From Domibacillus indicus (lineage in GTDB: Bacteria > Bacillota > Bacilli > Bacillales > Domibacillaceae): 64,000 bases of DNA. The stretch covers positions 310,001 to 374,000 of the forward strand of contig NZ_JAMBOO010000001.1 of assembly GCF_023715895.1 (NCBI RefSeq). The letters are read 5' to 3'. This document shows positions 56,381 through 64,000 of this stretch, one piece after another (the stretch's first letter is position 1; every line of letters starts with the position of its first letter). Under the pieces are notes generated by a model. The model saw nothing but the letters and a program-made list of their open reading frames with translations, had not been told where the DNA came from and made no database searches. Position numbers and translations under genes: made by a program.

Positions 56381-58183
56381 TTTGCGGATTCCCGCTGATT
56401 CAAGCTGTTCATTGATCGATGTTTCTGCTGCCTGGACTGTATTTTGTTTTTCAATATAACGGCTATATTTATGATTCCATTTTTTTACGGCCCATACGGC
56501 CACAACAGCCGTCAGAATGGCCAAGCTTGTTAATGCCGGCCAGAATAAGGGTGAAACGATCCCGCTTTCATATGCAAGACCAATTGGAGAGAAAACGATA
56601 TAAAATTCAAACATCAGTCCGATCAGTACGAAAGCCGTTGCCAGGGCATATTTCCATGGCTTCATATCAATCTTTGGATGTGGTGTGTAGCTCCATGCTT
56701 TTTTCGCCGGGTATAGCTTTCCGATTACAAGCATGATGATGAGTTCTGTTATAAATAAAATACCATACACATGAATATAATTGATTTCGAGCGAAAAACC
56801 AAAAAGGTGGTTTGTTCCCCAAATCATCATATAGTAGGTAATCACGTGGAAAACAATGACCACTTTGGCAGCAGCGGGCGGTACACGTCTGGCAAAAATG
56901 CCAATAAGAACGATCGTGATAATCGGAATGTTAAAAAAACCGGTAAAGCGGCGAATCAATTCCCATAAACCGTCTGGTGCATACATAAGCAAAGGGGATA
57001 TGCAAAAACTGATAACCGCAAGCCCCGCTGTAAACCATTTGCTTAAGCTGAGAAGCTTGGCATCCGATAAATGAGGCTTCCACGGCTGAACAACATCAAG
57101 GGCAAACATCGTTGCAGCTGAATTGATCAGCGCATTAAAAGTGCTGAATACCGCACCAAGCAGTACAACTAAAAAAAGTCCCTGCAAGTACCATGGGAGA
57201 ATATTGGCCGCCAGTGTCGGATATGCCAGGTCAATAGAGGCCAGCTTTCCGCCATATAAGTGAAAAGCCATAACGCCTGGAAGCATCATAAACACTGGGA
57301 CAAGCAGTTTAAAAAAGCCGGTATACAGTACGCCTTTTTGTCCTTCCGCCAGGTTTCGGGCTCCAAGTGTCCGCTGAATGGCATACTGGTTCGTTCCCCA
57401 ATAAAAAAGATTCGCCCAAATCATCCCCGTAAAAATGGTCGCAAAAGGAACTGAATCGGTACTTGATCCAACTGCATTTAATTTTTCGGGATGGTTTGTG
57501 GCCATCGTTTGAAAACCTTCTGCAATGCTGCCGCTTCCTAGTTGATACAGCGCCATGATTGGAATAAGCGCACAAATGACGAGCAAGCCAATGCCAATAA
57601 AAGTATCCGATACAGCGATCGCCTTCATTCCGCCAAAAATGGCAAAAAACGCGCCAATGATGCCGATCACCCACACCATCAGCCAAATGGACTGTGTATA
57701 AGAAATGCCAAATAAGCTTTCTACATCAAATAGCTTCATAACCCCTAATGCCCCTGAATATAAGGTCGATGGAATGGTAACGAAGACATAGCCGAGCATA
57801 AATAACACAACCGCAAGCCGCCGGACTCCTTCGTCATACCGATCCCGCAAAAATTGCGGAAGTGTCGTAAACGCGCCGCCTAAATAGCGGGGCAGCAGAA
57901 TCAGCGCCATGATGACGATCGCCAAAACGGCGGTGACTTCCCACGCCATGTTGCTCATATTCGTCCCATACGCCTGTCCATTTAATCCGACCATTTGCTC
58001 GGCAGATAAATTTGTGAGGATCAAAGCCCCGGCAATAAAGCCGCCGCCCAAGCCGCGCCCGGCTAAAAAATACCCTTCTGTTGTGGAATTAGCCCCTTTT
58101 GTTTTTTTGTACGTCCAGATGCCGAGCAGCACAATGATGACCGCACTCGACAACAACGTAAACCAGATATTTTGACTGCCCAT
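56378..58183 (-). CDS. Sodium:solute symporter
   Basis: 601-aa SSS-family carrier with about 14 membrane segments. Signatures: FLAGRGLGGGFIAGALILTNL near residue 40, FAIFGGMKAIAVSDTFIG, and LLGAVFSTFNALINSAATMF, the GxxFS...N-S family motif. The sequence type resembles galactose/inositol-like SSS members (SglT/YidK), but the substrate is not fixed. GGAGCG ribosome site. Confidence 0.85.
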   Translation of the reverse strand: MGSQNIWFTLLSSAVIIVLLGIWTYKKTKGANSTTEGYFLAGRGLGGGFIAGALILTNLSAEQMVGLNGQAYGTNMSNMAWEVTAVLAIVIMALILLPRYLGGAFTTLPQFLRDRYDEGVRRLAVVLFMLGYVFVTIPSTLYSGALGVMKLFDVESLFGISYTQSIWLMVWVIGIIGAFFAIFGGMKAIAVSDTFIGIGLLVICALIPIMALYQLGSGSIAEGFQTMATNHPEKLNAVGSSTDSVPFATIFTGMIWANLFYWGTNQYAIQRTLGARNLAEGQKGVLYTGFFKLLVPVFMMLPGVMAFHLYGGKLASIDLAYPTLAANILPWYLQGLFLVVLLGAVFSTFNALINSAATMFALDVVQPWKPHLSDAKLLSLSKWFTAGLAVISFCISPLLMYAPDGLWELIRRFTGFFNIPIITIVLIGIFARRVPPAAAKVVIVFHVITYYMMIWGTNHLFGFSLEINYIHVYGILFITELIIMLVIGKLYPAKKAWSYTPHPKIDMKPWKYALATAFVLIGLMFEFYIVFSPIGLAYESGIVSPLFWPALTSLAILTAVVAVWAVKKWNHKYSRYIEKQNTVQAAETSINEQLESAGIRK

Positions 58184-58667
58184 CCTATCGCTCCTTCCAT
58201 CCCCTTTGTCTTTTTTTCATTAAAAGAAGCGATCCACTATGTATAGTCGCTGAATGCAGGGCGTATGCCCAGTAAGTATGCCATCCTCATACCCACGTTT
58301 CGATAGAATAAACCCCTTTTCCTTCCTTTTTCCATCAATCAGAAAAAAACAGCCGACTTTGAAGGAACCCTGCTGCCTAAAAGAATGCATACATCTCCAG
58401 CTCTTCTTTTTATTATTGAATGACTTTTTTTAATTCGTTCACTGACTCTTTCGACATCGTTCCATACCCTTCATTATTCAATCACATACAGCTTTTGATC
58501 GCCTCTGCCAAACGAGCCATCACCGCTTTTTGTTTGCTGCTAATGAAAATAGTAGAGTGTATTCTTTGGCGAATCCATGAAATACTTACAGAATTGTTTT
58601 CCAGCTTATGAATCTTAAAGAAGATCATTCATTCTTGTGATAAACTGATTGAAAAGGAGGCACTAGC
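58184..58667. other. Intergenic, 480 bp, with a doubtful 48-codon frame
   Basis: On the minus strand 58482-58628 encodes a peptide of 48 residues (SVSISWIRQRIHSTIFISSK in the middle, ending RLAEAIKSCM) and is followed by a shorter fragment (MSKESVNELKKVIQ) in another frame. No ribosome site. Composition is protein-like, so these might be remains of a gene. A plus-strand frame at 58420-58611 overlaps and looks spurious. Confidence 0.35.
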
Positions 58668-58721
58668 ATGATTGATCAATGTAAAAAAAAGCAAAAAGCA
58701 GAGCTGGAACGGCATACGTGA
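58668..58721 (+). CDS. Possible 17-aa leader peptide of the VanZ gene
   Basis: MIDQCKKKQKAELERHT after an excellent Shine-Dalgarno (AAAAGGAGG, seven nt before the ATG). Its TGA stop overlaps the VanZ GTG by two nt (GTGA), the usual form of translational coupling. Alternatively this is the real N terminus of the VanZ protein with a one-base indel in the A8 run. Confidence 0.45.
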   Translation: MIDQCKKKQKAELERHT

Positions 58722-59305
58722 AAACATCATTTGGCCTTTCTGCCTTGCTGTCGCAAGGATTGTTTCTCGCATTCCTTCCTGTTTGGTTTATGCTTTTTTC
58801 GTATCTTCACCCTGTGGTCATTGTTGTTGTATGGGCAGCACTGACCGCGCTTGTTTTCTTACTCGTGTACGGCTTTCGCCAGGATACAATTGATCTACCG
58901 GCAAAGTTTTTAAAACGGATAATGGCCCTTTACACAGCGGCGCTGCTCATTCTGCTGTTTTTTCGGCCATCAAATCAGACTTATGAGAATATGAACCTTA
59001 TACCACTTCACACGATCCGCCTTTTTTTAAGCGGAGAGGCAGATGCGTTTGTGGCCTTTTACAATATAGCCGCTAATGTCGTGCTGTTCGTACCATACGG
59101 CATGTTCTGGATGCTGACAGCGTCCCCTTCCCTTCTGCAAAAAACGCTTATACCTGTTCTGGTTATTACCTTGATCGAATTGGTGCAGTTTGTTACCCAC
59201 CGGGGCAGCTTGGATATAGATGACCTGATCTTAAATGTCGCTGGCGTGTTCCTTGGATATGCGTTGTATCCGTTGGGCCGGCGTGTTTTGCGTGTGATCC
59301 ACTAG
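58718..59305 (+). CDS. VanZ-family membrane protein
   Basis: 195 aa, about five membrane helices. VanZ signatures: NLIPLHTIRLFL near 92, NIAANVVLFVPYGMFW and a C-terminal RGSLDIDDLILNVAGVFLGY. VanZ domains are widespread and occasionally linked to teicoplanin resistance; role here unknown. GTG start has a weak site. A stronger site (AAAAGGAGG with ATG 58668) lies 50 nt upstream, but its frame reaches a stop overlapping this GTG; one extra A in an eight-A run would join the two. Bidirectional terminator follows. Confidence 0.82.
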   Translation: MKTSFGLSALLSQGLFLAFLPVWFMLFSYLHPVVIVVVWAALTALVFLLVYGFRQDTIDLPAKFLKRIMALYTAALLILLFFRPSNQTYENMNLIPLHTIRLFLSGEADAFVAFYNIAANVVLFVPYGMFWMLTASPSLLQKTLIPVLVITLIELVQFVTHRGSLDIDDLILNVAGVFLGYALYPLGRRVLRVIH

Positions 59306-59317
59306 TACTTCTAGAAA

Positions 59318-59363
59318 CATAAAAATCCGGCAGACCTTCACGCAGGCCTGCCGGATTTTTATG
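59318..59363. terminator. Bidirectional terminator
   Basis: CATAAAAATCCGGCAG and its complement CTGCCGGATTTTTATG form a 16-bp stem between the convergent VanZ and SLH-glucosaminidase genes. Confidence 0.88.
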
Positions 59364-59375
59364 TTTTGCTTTTAC

Positions 59376-61298
59376 TTATTCAGCTATAGGAAGCTTATTC
59401 ACATAAGTGCTGTACACGTAGCCTGTCTGGGACGGGTTATCTGACACGATCTCCGCCCACTCTCCATCCTTAATAATGGTAACCGGCATGCCGCTCGCTT
59501 TGTATGTGTACAAGATGCTTTGACTTGTGCTTGGACCTGTGCGCACGTTTAAGCCCGGCGTGTTTGTAAAACCAATCGTATAGCGGCCAAAGTCTTGTCC
59601 GCCCATTGCCTGGTCAACCGTATACATATGGCCGGCAAATTTTGCACCCCAGTAAGGATCGGATGCGTACTTCACGTTTACGCCTGTTGTTTTGTTTCCA
59701 GGCACGGAGCCATTAAACCGCCAGTGAGTCGGTGTGAAATATCCTGCTCCTAAGTAATCTTTTGCAAGCGCCGTTACACCTTCTTCTACGGTTTTAAACA
59801 CAGAGCCGCCAGTAGGATCAGAGTCGTACACTTTCAAGCCGAATAAATTATTGATCGTTTGTGCTTTATCACTCATTCCGTAATCACTTTCATGAATCGC
59901 CAGTGTAACGATCATAAGTGCGTTGACGTTATATAAGCTTTCTGCTTTTTTGGCCATCGTACCGAGGCCAATCAGCTTGCTTTTCGTTGTGGCATTTGCG
60001 TATTTAGAAAGGCCCATCGCCTGTCTTTCCGCCAGCACTTTTTGAATATAGGCATCAAGCTCGGCAGCGGTGTAATTCGTTTTCGTGCGGCCGGACAGGA
60101 ATTGGAAATATTGATATTCACGCCCTGCCTGCTGACCTGCTTCATTGTAAAACGAGAAACCATCCCAGCTATAATACTTTGAGCCTGCCTGCATAAATGA
60201 TGGTGCCGGTCCAGCTGTATATGCGACTGTCTTGTTTGTGTCAACATTGTAAATGTGATGGACAAGCAAACCATTTGATACAGAATAATAACCGCGCCCT
60301 TTTGCTCCTTCGTACGGTACAAGGCGTGTATCTTCCGGCTTCATAAAATACTCGCTTCCGCCAAGGTATACCTTTACGTATGCATCGGTCGAAGTGATAT
60401 ACTGCAGCTCGGCCGAAATGCCGCTGCTTCCAATCGCAGAGGCCGTCACATACGTTTTGGCCGTTTTCAGCGTTTCATCGGCATAAAGATCAACCGTCGC
60501 TTTACCGCTTTCCGGCTTGGCAAAAACCATGCCTCCATACTCTTTCATATACACAATTTTCCCATTTTTAAGCAGAAGCTCAGCCCCGTTTTTGTCCATG
60601 GCTTGTTTGGCAGCATCAAAAGATTCATACGCAACAGCTGAAGGTGTAATCGTGCCAGCTGCATCAATCATCGCTGTTTCAAACGGCTTTACAATCGGCT
60701 CTGGCAGGTTTCCTTCAAGCATCCGGTAAATAAACGCAGCTGCCTGTCCGCGGCGCGCGTTATCCAGCGGACCAAATCGTCCATCTGTATACCCAGAAAT
60801 GATACCTAAGCTGACACTTTTGCCGATTGCCACCCGATACGCCGAGCTGATATTATCAATATCTGTAAAGGATGGCTTTACATACGCGGCATCTTTCCTT
60901 AAATAGTTGAGCGCATTGCTGATCATAAGCGCCATATCCTGGCGGGTGATCGTTGCTTTTGGCGAGAAATTTCCGTCTGAACCGCCGTTAATGATGCCGG
61001 CAGCAGCCGCGGCATTTACATAAGGAGCCAGCTTAGCTGAAGCCGGGACATCTTTAAATCGCTCCGGTCCTTCCGGCAGCTGCAAGGCCCGGGCTAAAAA
61101 CGTTGCGAATTCTTCCCGTGTGACGCTGTTGTCCGGCTTATATGAGCCATCTTCATAGCCGCTCATAATACCGGCTTCAATCACTGCACTCAGTTCTCTG
61201 CCAAGCGAATCGCCGGCCGCCTCTGCGTTGTTTTCGGATAAAGGCACAAGCGGAAACAATAAGCTGGCCGCCAGCACATATGAACCTATTTTTTTCAT
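59376..61298 (-). CDS. SLH-domain beta-N-acetylglucosaminidase
   Basis: 640 aa, exported cell-wall hydrolase. Signal peptide (KKIGSYVLAASLLFPLVPLS), three S-layer-homology repeats in about 30-205 (SVTREEFATFLARAL, TITRQDMALMISNAL, NARRGQAAAFIYRML), a linker, then a LytD-type glucosaminidase domain at about 410-570 (IVTLAIHESDYGMSDKA with catalytic Glu; NNLFGLKVYD) and a C-terminal SH3 domain (GLNVRTGPSTSQSILY). SLH repeats anchor it to secondary wall polymers. Start ATG 61298; a GTG at 61319 is less likely. Confidence 0.9.
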   Translation of the reverse strand: MKKIGSYVLAASLLFPLVPLSENNAEAAGDSLGRELSAVIEAGIMSGYEDGSYKPDNSVTREEFATFLARALQLPEGPERFKDVPASAKLAPYVNAAAAAGIINGGSDGNFSPKATITRQDMALMISNALNYLRKDAAYVKPSFTDIDNISSAYRVAIGKSVSLGIISGYTDGRFGPLDNARRGQAAAFIYRMLEGNLPEPIVKPFETAMIDAAGTITPSAVAYESFDAAKQAMDKNGAELLLKNGKIVYMKEYGGMVFAKPESGKATVDLYADETLKTAKTYVTASAIGSSGISAELQYITSTDAYVKVYLGGSEYFMKPEDTRLVPYEGAKGRGYYSVSNGLLVHHIYNVDTNKTVAYTAGPAPSFMQAGSKYYSWDGFSFYNEAGQQAGREYQYFQFLSGRTKTNYTAAELDAYIQKVLAERQAMGLSKYANATTKSKLIGLGTMAKKAESLYNVNALMIVTLAIHESDYGMSDKAQTINNLFGLKVYDSDPTGGSVFKTVEEGVTALAKDYLGAGYFTPTHWRFNGSVPGNKTTGVNVKYASDPYWGAKFAGHMYTVDQAMGGQDFGRYTIGFTNTPGLNVRTGPSTSQSILYTYKASGMPVTIIKDGEWAEIVSDNPSQTGYVYSTYVNKLPIAE

Positions 61299-61462
61299 TC
61301 TCTCCAAAACTCCCCTCACTGCTTATCTTGTATGTACGTTTACAGCTCATAGCCGCTCTTTTTCTCAAATAATTCCTTTAATACATCATAATGGAAAAAG
61401 AATCGCACTCCTACTCTTTTTTTCGGCTTTCCTGTCTTACTTGTTTAGAAGTCTGCCAAAGA

Positions 61463-61492
61463 AAAAAGGAAAGCCAGCCGGCTTCCCTTATG
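61463..61492 (-). terminator. Terminator after amidase gene
   Basis: GGAAGCC / GGCTTCC stem with one bulge; TTTTTTC on the minus strand. Confidence 0.65.
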
Positions 61493-62894
61493 AGTTAGCT
61501 AGATCGTATAATGAATCAACATCATAGCCTTTTGCTTTGTAGTAATCCAAAATACCGTAGTAAAGGGCTTTAGACATCACTGTCTGCCAGTAATCTGACT
61601 TTAGCTTGTCATTCTCCTCTTTATTCGTAATAAACCCTAGCTCCACTAACGCGGATGGCACTGTGTTGTATTTTAGTACACCTAAATCTGTTCTTCTTAC
61701 TAAACCGCGGTCTTTTAAATTCCAAGCCTGCAGCATACGGTTCTGAAGTTTTTCGGACAGCAGCTTGCTGTCTGCTGAATTAGCCGTATTTGTGGCGCTG
61801 TAATAAAGCGTTTCAGTGCCGTTTGCACTTGAACTTGCTGCAGCGTTAGCATGGATACTGACAAACACATTACCGTTGTTTTTGCTCGCAAATGCAGCAC
61901 GATTATTGATTGTGATAAATGTATCTGTTGAACGGGTCATCTTCACATTAAACGGTGTTTGTTTTAACAGCTCGTTCACTTTCAAGCCTGTTTTCAGCAC
62001 AACGTCTTTTTCCTGAAGTCCAAAACCAATGGCTCCTGGATCCCGTCCGCCATGACCCGGATCTAAAATGATCGTTTGATTTGACAGGCGTGGATCACTT
62101 GCTGCGCTTTTTGTCTCTGTATCACGCAGATAAAAAGCATGAACGAAACCAACAACTTCCCCTGACTGAATATAAATCCAGTCACCCACTTTATGGGCTG
62201 CTGAAACTTGTACATTTTCAGCTAGTTTTCCTTTTGAACCATAAGCGGTTGACGGACCTGAGCGAATATTCAAGTCGCCCACATTCGCCCACATTGTCTT
62301 GCTAAAATCGTTCGTTTTGACTAGGCGAAACTCTGGATTGATGGCACGCGCAAGGAAAACGGAAAAGTCTGCGCGCTTCAGCAGCTGATCGGTCCCAAAT
62401 GTGCCGTCATCTACACCTTGAGCAATCCCGCGTGCTGTTAATGCTTTGGCTGCGCCTGACAGTGTACCGCCGAACGAATAGTCAAATGCTTTCGCCATCA
62501 TGACCGCCATTTCGCCGCGCGTTACTGGTTTATCCGGCAAAAAGCGGCCGCCGTCATAGCCCGAAAAAATCTTTTTATCTACCGCCGACTGTATATACCC
62601 GGACGCAAAATTCCCTGAACCTACATCCACAAAGTTAGTGGCTCTCTTTGCTCCATCCAGCTGCAGAGCCCGTCCAATAAACGCCGCTGCCTCTGCACGC
62701 GTAACGGTTTTATCGGCGCCAAATACTGTTGCGGATGATCCGTTTGCAATCTTTCCTTCGGCTAAATAATTAACTTCCTTTGCTGCACGGCTTGGCACAT
62801 CAACAAACCCGGCTGCTTGAGCGGGCAGCCCGAAACCGGCCATTGATAGAATAAGAGCCAGTACCAAACCAATCATCGCTGCTTGTTTTTTCAA
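61488..62894 (-). CDS. SLH-domain N-acetylmuramoyl-L-alanine amidase
   Basis: 468 aa, exported. Signal peptide to about residue 27 (AQAA), three SLH repeats in 28-185 (TVTRAEAAAFIGRAL, PVTRGEMAVMMAKAF, LLKRADFSVFLARAI), an SH3 domain at about 200-260 (DLNIRSGPSTAYG), and an Amidase_3 Zn domain from about 275 (LDPGHGGRD with His281; Glu295 in QEKDVVL; SIHANA; VELGFITN). Start TTG, seven nt after GGAGG. Forms a hydrolase pair with the adjacent glucosaminidase. Confidence 0.92.
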   Translation of the reverse strand: MKKQAAMIGLVLALILSMAGFGLPAQAAGFVDVPSRAAKEVNYLAEGKIANGSSATVFGADKTVTRAEAAAFIGRALQLDGAKRATNFVDVGSGNFASGYIQSAVDKKIFSGYDGGRFLPDKPVTRGEMAVMMAKAFDYSFGGTLSGAAKALTARGIAQGVDDGTFGTDQLLKRADFSVFLARAINPEFRLVKTNDFSKTMWANVGDLNIRSGPSTAYGSKGKLAENVQVSAAHKVGDWIYIQSGEVVGFVHAFYLRDTETKSAASDPRLSNQTIILDPGHGGRDPGAIGFGLQEKDVVLKTGLKVNELLKQTPFNVKMTRSTDTFITINNRAAFASKNNGNVFVSIHANAAASSSANGTETLYYSATNTANSADSKLLSEKLQNRMLQAWNLKDRGLVRRTDLGVLKYNTVPSALVELGFITNKEENDKLKSDYWQTVMSKALYYGILDYYKAKGYDVDSLYDLANS

Positions 62895-63089
62895 ACCTTT
62901 TCCTCCAGTTCTCTTTTGTTACAAATTTCATCTCTCTATTGGTTAATTTTACATATTAAATTCTATTTTTCTATAATTTAACTTTAATTGTAATCTAATT
63001 GTTATTTTTGATATCCAATAGTCATCATGTCCATATTTCTAAAAAATTACCTGTTTACTGGTTAAATGAAGGTATTCTTCGAATCCTCT

Positions 63090-63116
63090 TATACTTTCGA
63101 ACTATTAAGCCGATAA
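63090..63116 (+). promoter_or_regulatory. Sigma-D-like promoter of the YjfB-type gene
   Basis: TATA, 15 nt, GCCGATAA against the sigma-D pattern TAAA-N15-GCCGATAT: -10 matches 7 of 8 and -35 3 of 4. It lies 21 nt before the start codon and supports a motility role. Confidence 0.6.
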
Positions 63117-63136
63117 TAAAAAGGGAGGTGAGACGT

Positions 63137-63310
63137 ATGGATATCGCTGCTTTATCGACTGGCATAAGCCAGGCTTCTCTTAACCAAAGTGTCAGTATTG
63201 CGCTGACGAAAAAAACAATGGATATGGCCCAGCAAAATGCCAGCCATATGGTGCAAATGCTGCAGGCTCCTCATCCAACGCTCGGAAAATCAATTGACGT
63301 AAAAGCGTAA
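63137..63310 (+). CDS. YjfB-family putative motility protein
   Basis: 57 aa. MDIAALSTGISQASLNQSVS, KKTMDMAQQNASHMVQML, and a C-terminal HPTLGKSIDVKA fit the YjfB family (short sigma-D-controlled proteins in Bacillus). ATG after GGGAGGTG. The sigma-D-like promoter upstream agrees. Confidence 0.85.
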   Translation: MDIAALSTGISQASLNQSVSIALTKKTMDMAQQNASHMVQMLQAPHPTLGKSIDVKA

Positions 63311-63346
63311 CAGAAAAAGCAGCGGATCAATCCGCTGCTTTTTCTG
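63311..63346. terminator. Bidirectional terminator
   Basis: CAGAAAAAGCAGCGGA, loop TCAA, then its exact complement: 16 bp perfect. It overlaps the 3' end of the SUKH gene. Confidence 0.9.
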
Positions 63347-64000
63347 TACGCATAATATAAAATGACAATGGTTTATCGCCTTCATATCCTTCTCCATTAT
63401 CGATTACACCAAGCTCTTTCACAAAATAATATAAAATGATGATATATTCCTTTAAGCTGGATGCAAGTACAACCCGCTCATTATATTCATGATCCACCTC
63501 GACGACCTGCCCGTACTGGCCCTTTGTATCTGGATCAAGGTCGATGGCAATAAAGTTGCCGCCCCCATCATGCTGAAAAGGAATTTTGTTGGACAGCATT
63601 TCATTATTTTTCACATAACCAGCCGGGATGGATTGAACCGGATACCGTCCTTTTATATTGCGGCCCGCAAAGTTGACTTCACGGACAATTTCATCCCAGT
63701 TCATCAGCGGGTTTCCGCCAATATGCGCATATGCTGCGCCTTCTTGTTCAATATCTTCTATCCACTGATCGGCGTCGTTGCCGTTACAAAGCGTGTAAAG
63801 CGTGACGAAGTCTTCAATCGGTTCTGCCTCATAATGGTTAAAAACCGAGAAAATCTGTCCTCTTTCATTTCCCGGCAAAAGCGGTGTGCAAAGCCTGCCA
63901 AATGTCCCACTTAAAAAAGCATGGTATTCTTTCCAGAATTCTTTAAATGGCATTGATTTGTATGTACGGATAAATTCTTTTAAGCCTGGCACGGAATGGT
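63327..64000 (-). CDS. SMI1/KNR4 (SUKH) family protein, 5' end cut by window edge
   Basis: At least 221 residues. FGRLCTPLLPGNERGQIFSVF and VTLYTLCNGNDADQWI followed by GGNPLMNWDEIVREV and FIAIDLDPDTKGQYGQVVEVDHE are typical of SMI1/KNR4 proteins, many of which are immunity proteins of polymorphic toxins, others general. The frame is open to the window edge, so the start is outside or at a GTG (63992) that lacks a visible site. No toxin gene is within the window. Confidence 0.75.
   Translation of the reverse strand, partial: HSVPGLKEFIRTYKSMPFKEFWKEYHAFLSGTFGRLCTPLLPGNERGQIFSVFNHYEAEPIEDFVTLYTLCNGNDADQWIEDIEQEGAAYAHIGGNPLMNWDEIVREVNFAGRNIKGRYPVQSIPAGYVKNNEMLSNKIPFQHDGGGNFIAIDLDPDTKGQYGQVVEVDHEYNERVVLASSLKEYIIILYYFVKELGVIDNGEGYEGDKPLSFYIMRTEKAAD

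Noticed and set aside
58420-58611. 63-codon plus-strand frame
   Set aside because: No Shine-Dalgarno, composition unlike neighbouring genes, overlaps a better minus-strand candidate.
63327-64000. SUKH protein as an immunity protein of a polymorphic toxin
   Set aside because: No toxin gene or secretion marker in the window; the family is too broad to claim immunity.

Overview
The window comes from a motile, endospore-forming, low-to-moderate GC Firmicute of the Bacillaceae. The evidence is an alpha/beta-type small acid-soluble spore protein gene with a sigma-G-like promoter, a HemAT aerotaxis transducer, a YjfB-type motility protein with a sigma-D-like promoter, an RsbR-type stressosome protein, fadNAE under an exact FadR operator, lutABC/lutR/lutP with LutR operators, cysJI, and a full iol cluster in Bacillus style. 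SLH-domain cell-wall hydrolases suggest a non-subtilis relative; the genus cannot be fixed from this sequence alone. Many starts are GTG or TTG behind strong Shine-Dalgarno sequences. No tRNA, rRNA, CRISPR array, IS transposase or prophage was seen.

Layout. 1-4.8 kb: beta-oxidation operon fadN-fadA-fadE (minus strand; fadE runs off the left edge). 4.9-10 kb: cardiolipin synthase, an M20 peptidase with an MFS transporter and a small membrane protein, and an aldose epimerase. 10-16.1 kb: L-lactate module lutABC, lutR and lutP, with two LutR palindromes and a lutP leader of about 450 nt. 16.2-19.4 kb: a secreted family-11-like rhamnogalacturonan lyase, a probable Fur-controlled small RNA, and a tiny acidic lipoprotein. 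19.4-29.9 kb: single genes (RsbR-like, Fe-S-type YqkB-like, metallophosphoesterase, two GNATs, DinB, HemAT, an exported alkaline-phosphatase superfamily enzyme, an HPr-like protein without the active-site His, MsrA, SASP, an FG-GAP repeat protein). 29.9-33.6 kb: sulfite reductase cysJI. 33.7-37.7 kb: YceI, two small proteins, a Bcr/CflA efflux pump, and a Ser/Thr kinase preceded by a Ser/His/Lys/Arg-rich peptide. 37.9-52.2 kb: 14 kb iol cluster, all on the minus strand, reading iolA-B-C-D-E-iolT-iolG-iolH-iolJ-MFS-lacI-iolS, from a promoter whose spacer is occupied by a perfect LacI-type palindrome. 52.3-64 kb: small membrane protein, histidine phosphatase, Nudix hydrolase, a probable type I toxin-antitoxin locus, a secreted coiled-coil protein, a sodium:solute symporter, VanZ-like protein, two SLH peptidoglycan hydrolases, YjfB-like protein and a SUKH protein cut by the right edge.

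The regulated catabolic blocks (fatty acids, lactate, inositol) each carry their own operator, so the regulatory logic can be read from sequence. The least conventional parts are the holin-like toxin with its convergent antisense RNA (about 54.7-55.05 kb), the Fur-box small RNA (about 18.9-19.0 kb), the degenerate HPr, the kinase plus basic Ser/His-rich peptide pair, and a dispersed repeat present in two divergent copies (23.26-23.64 and 37.75-37.94 kb).
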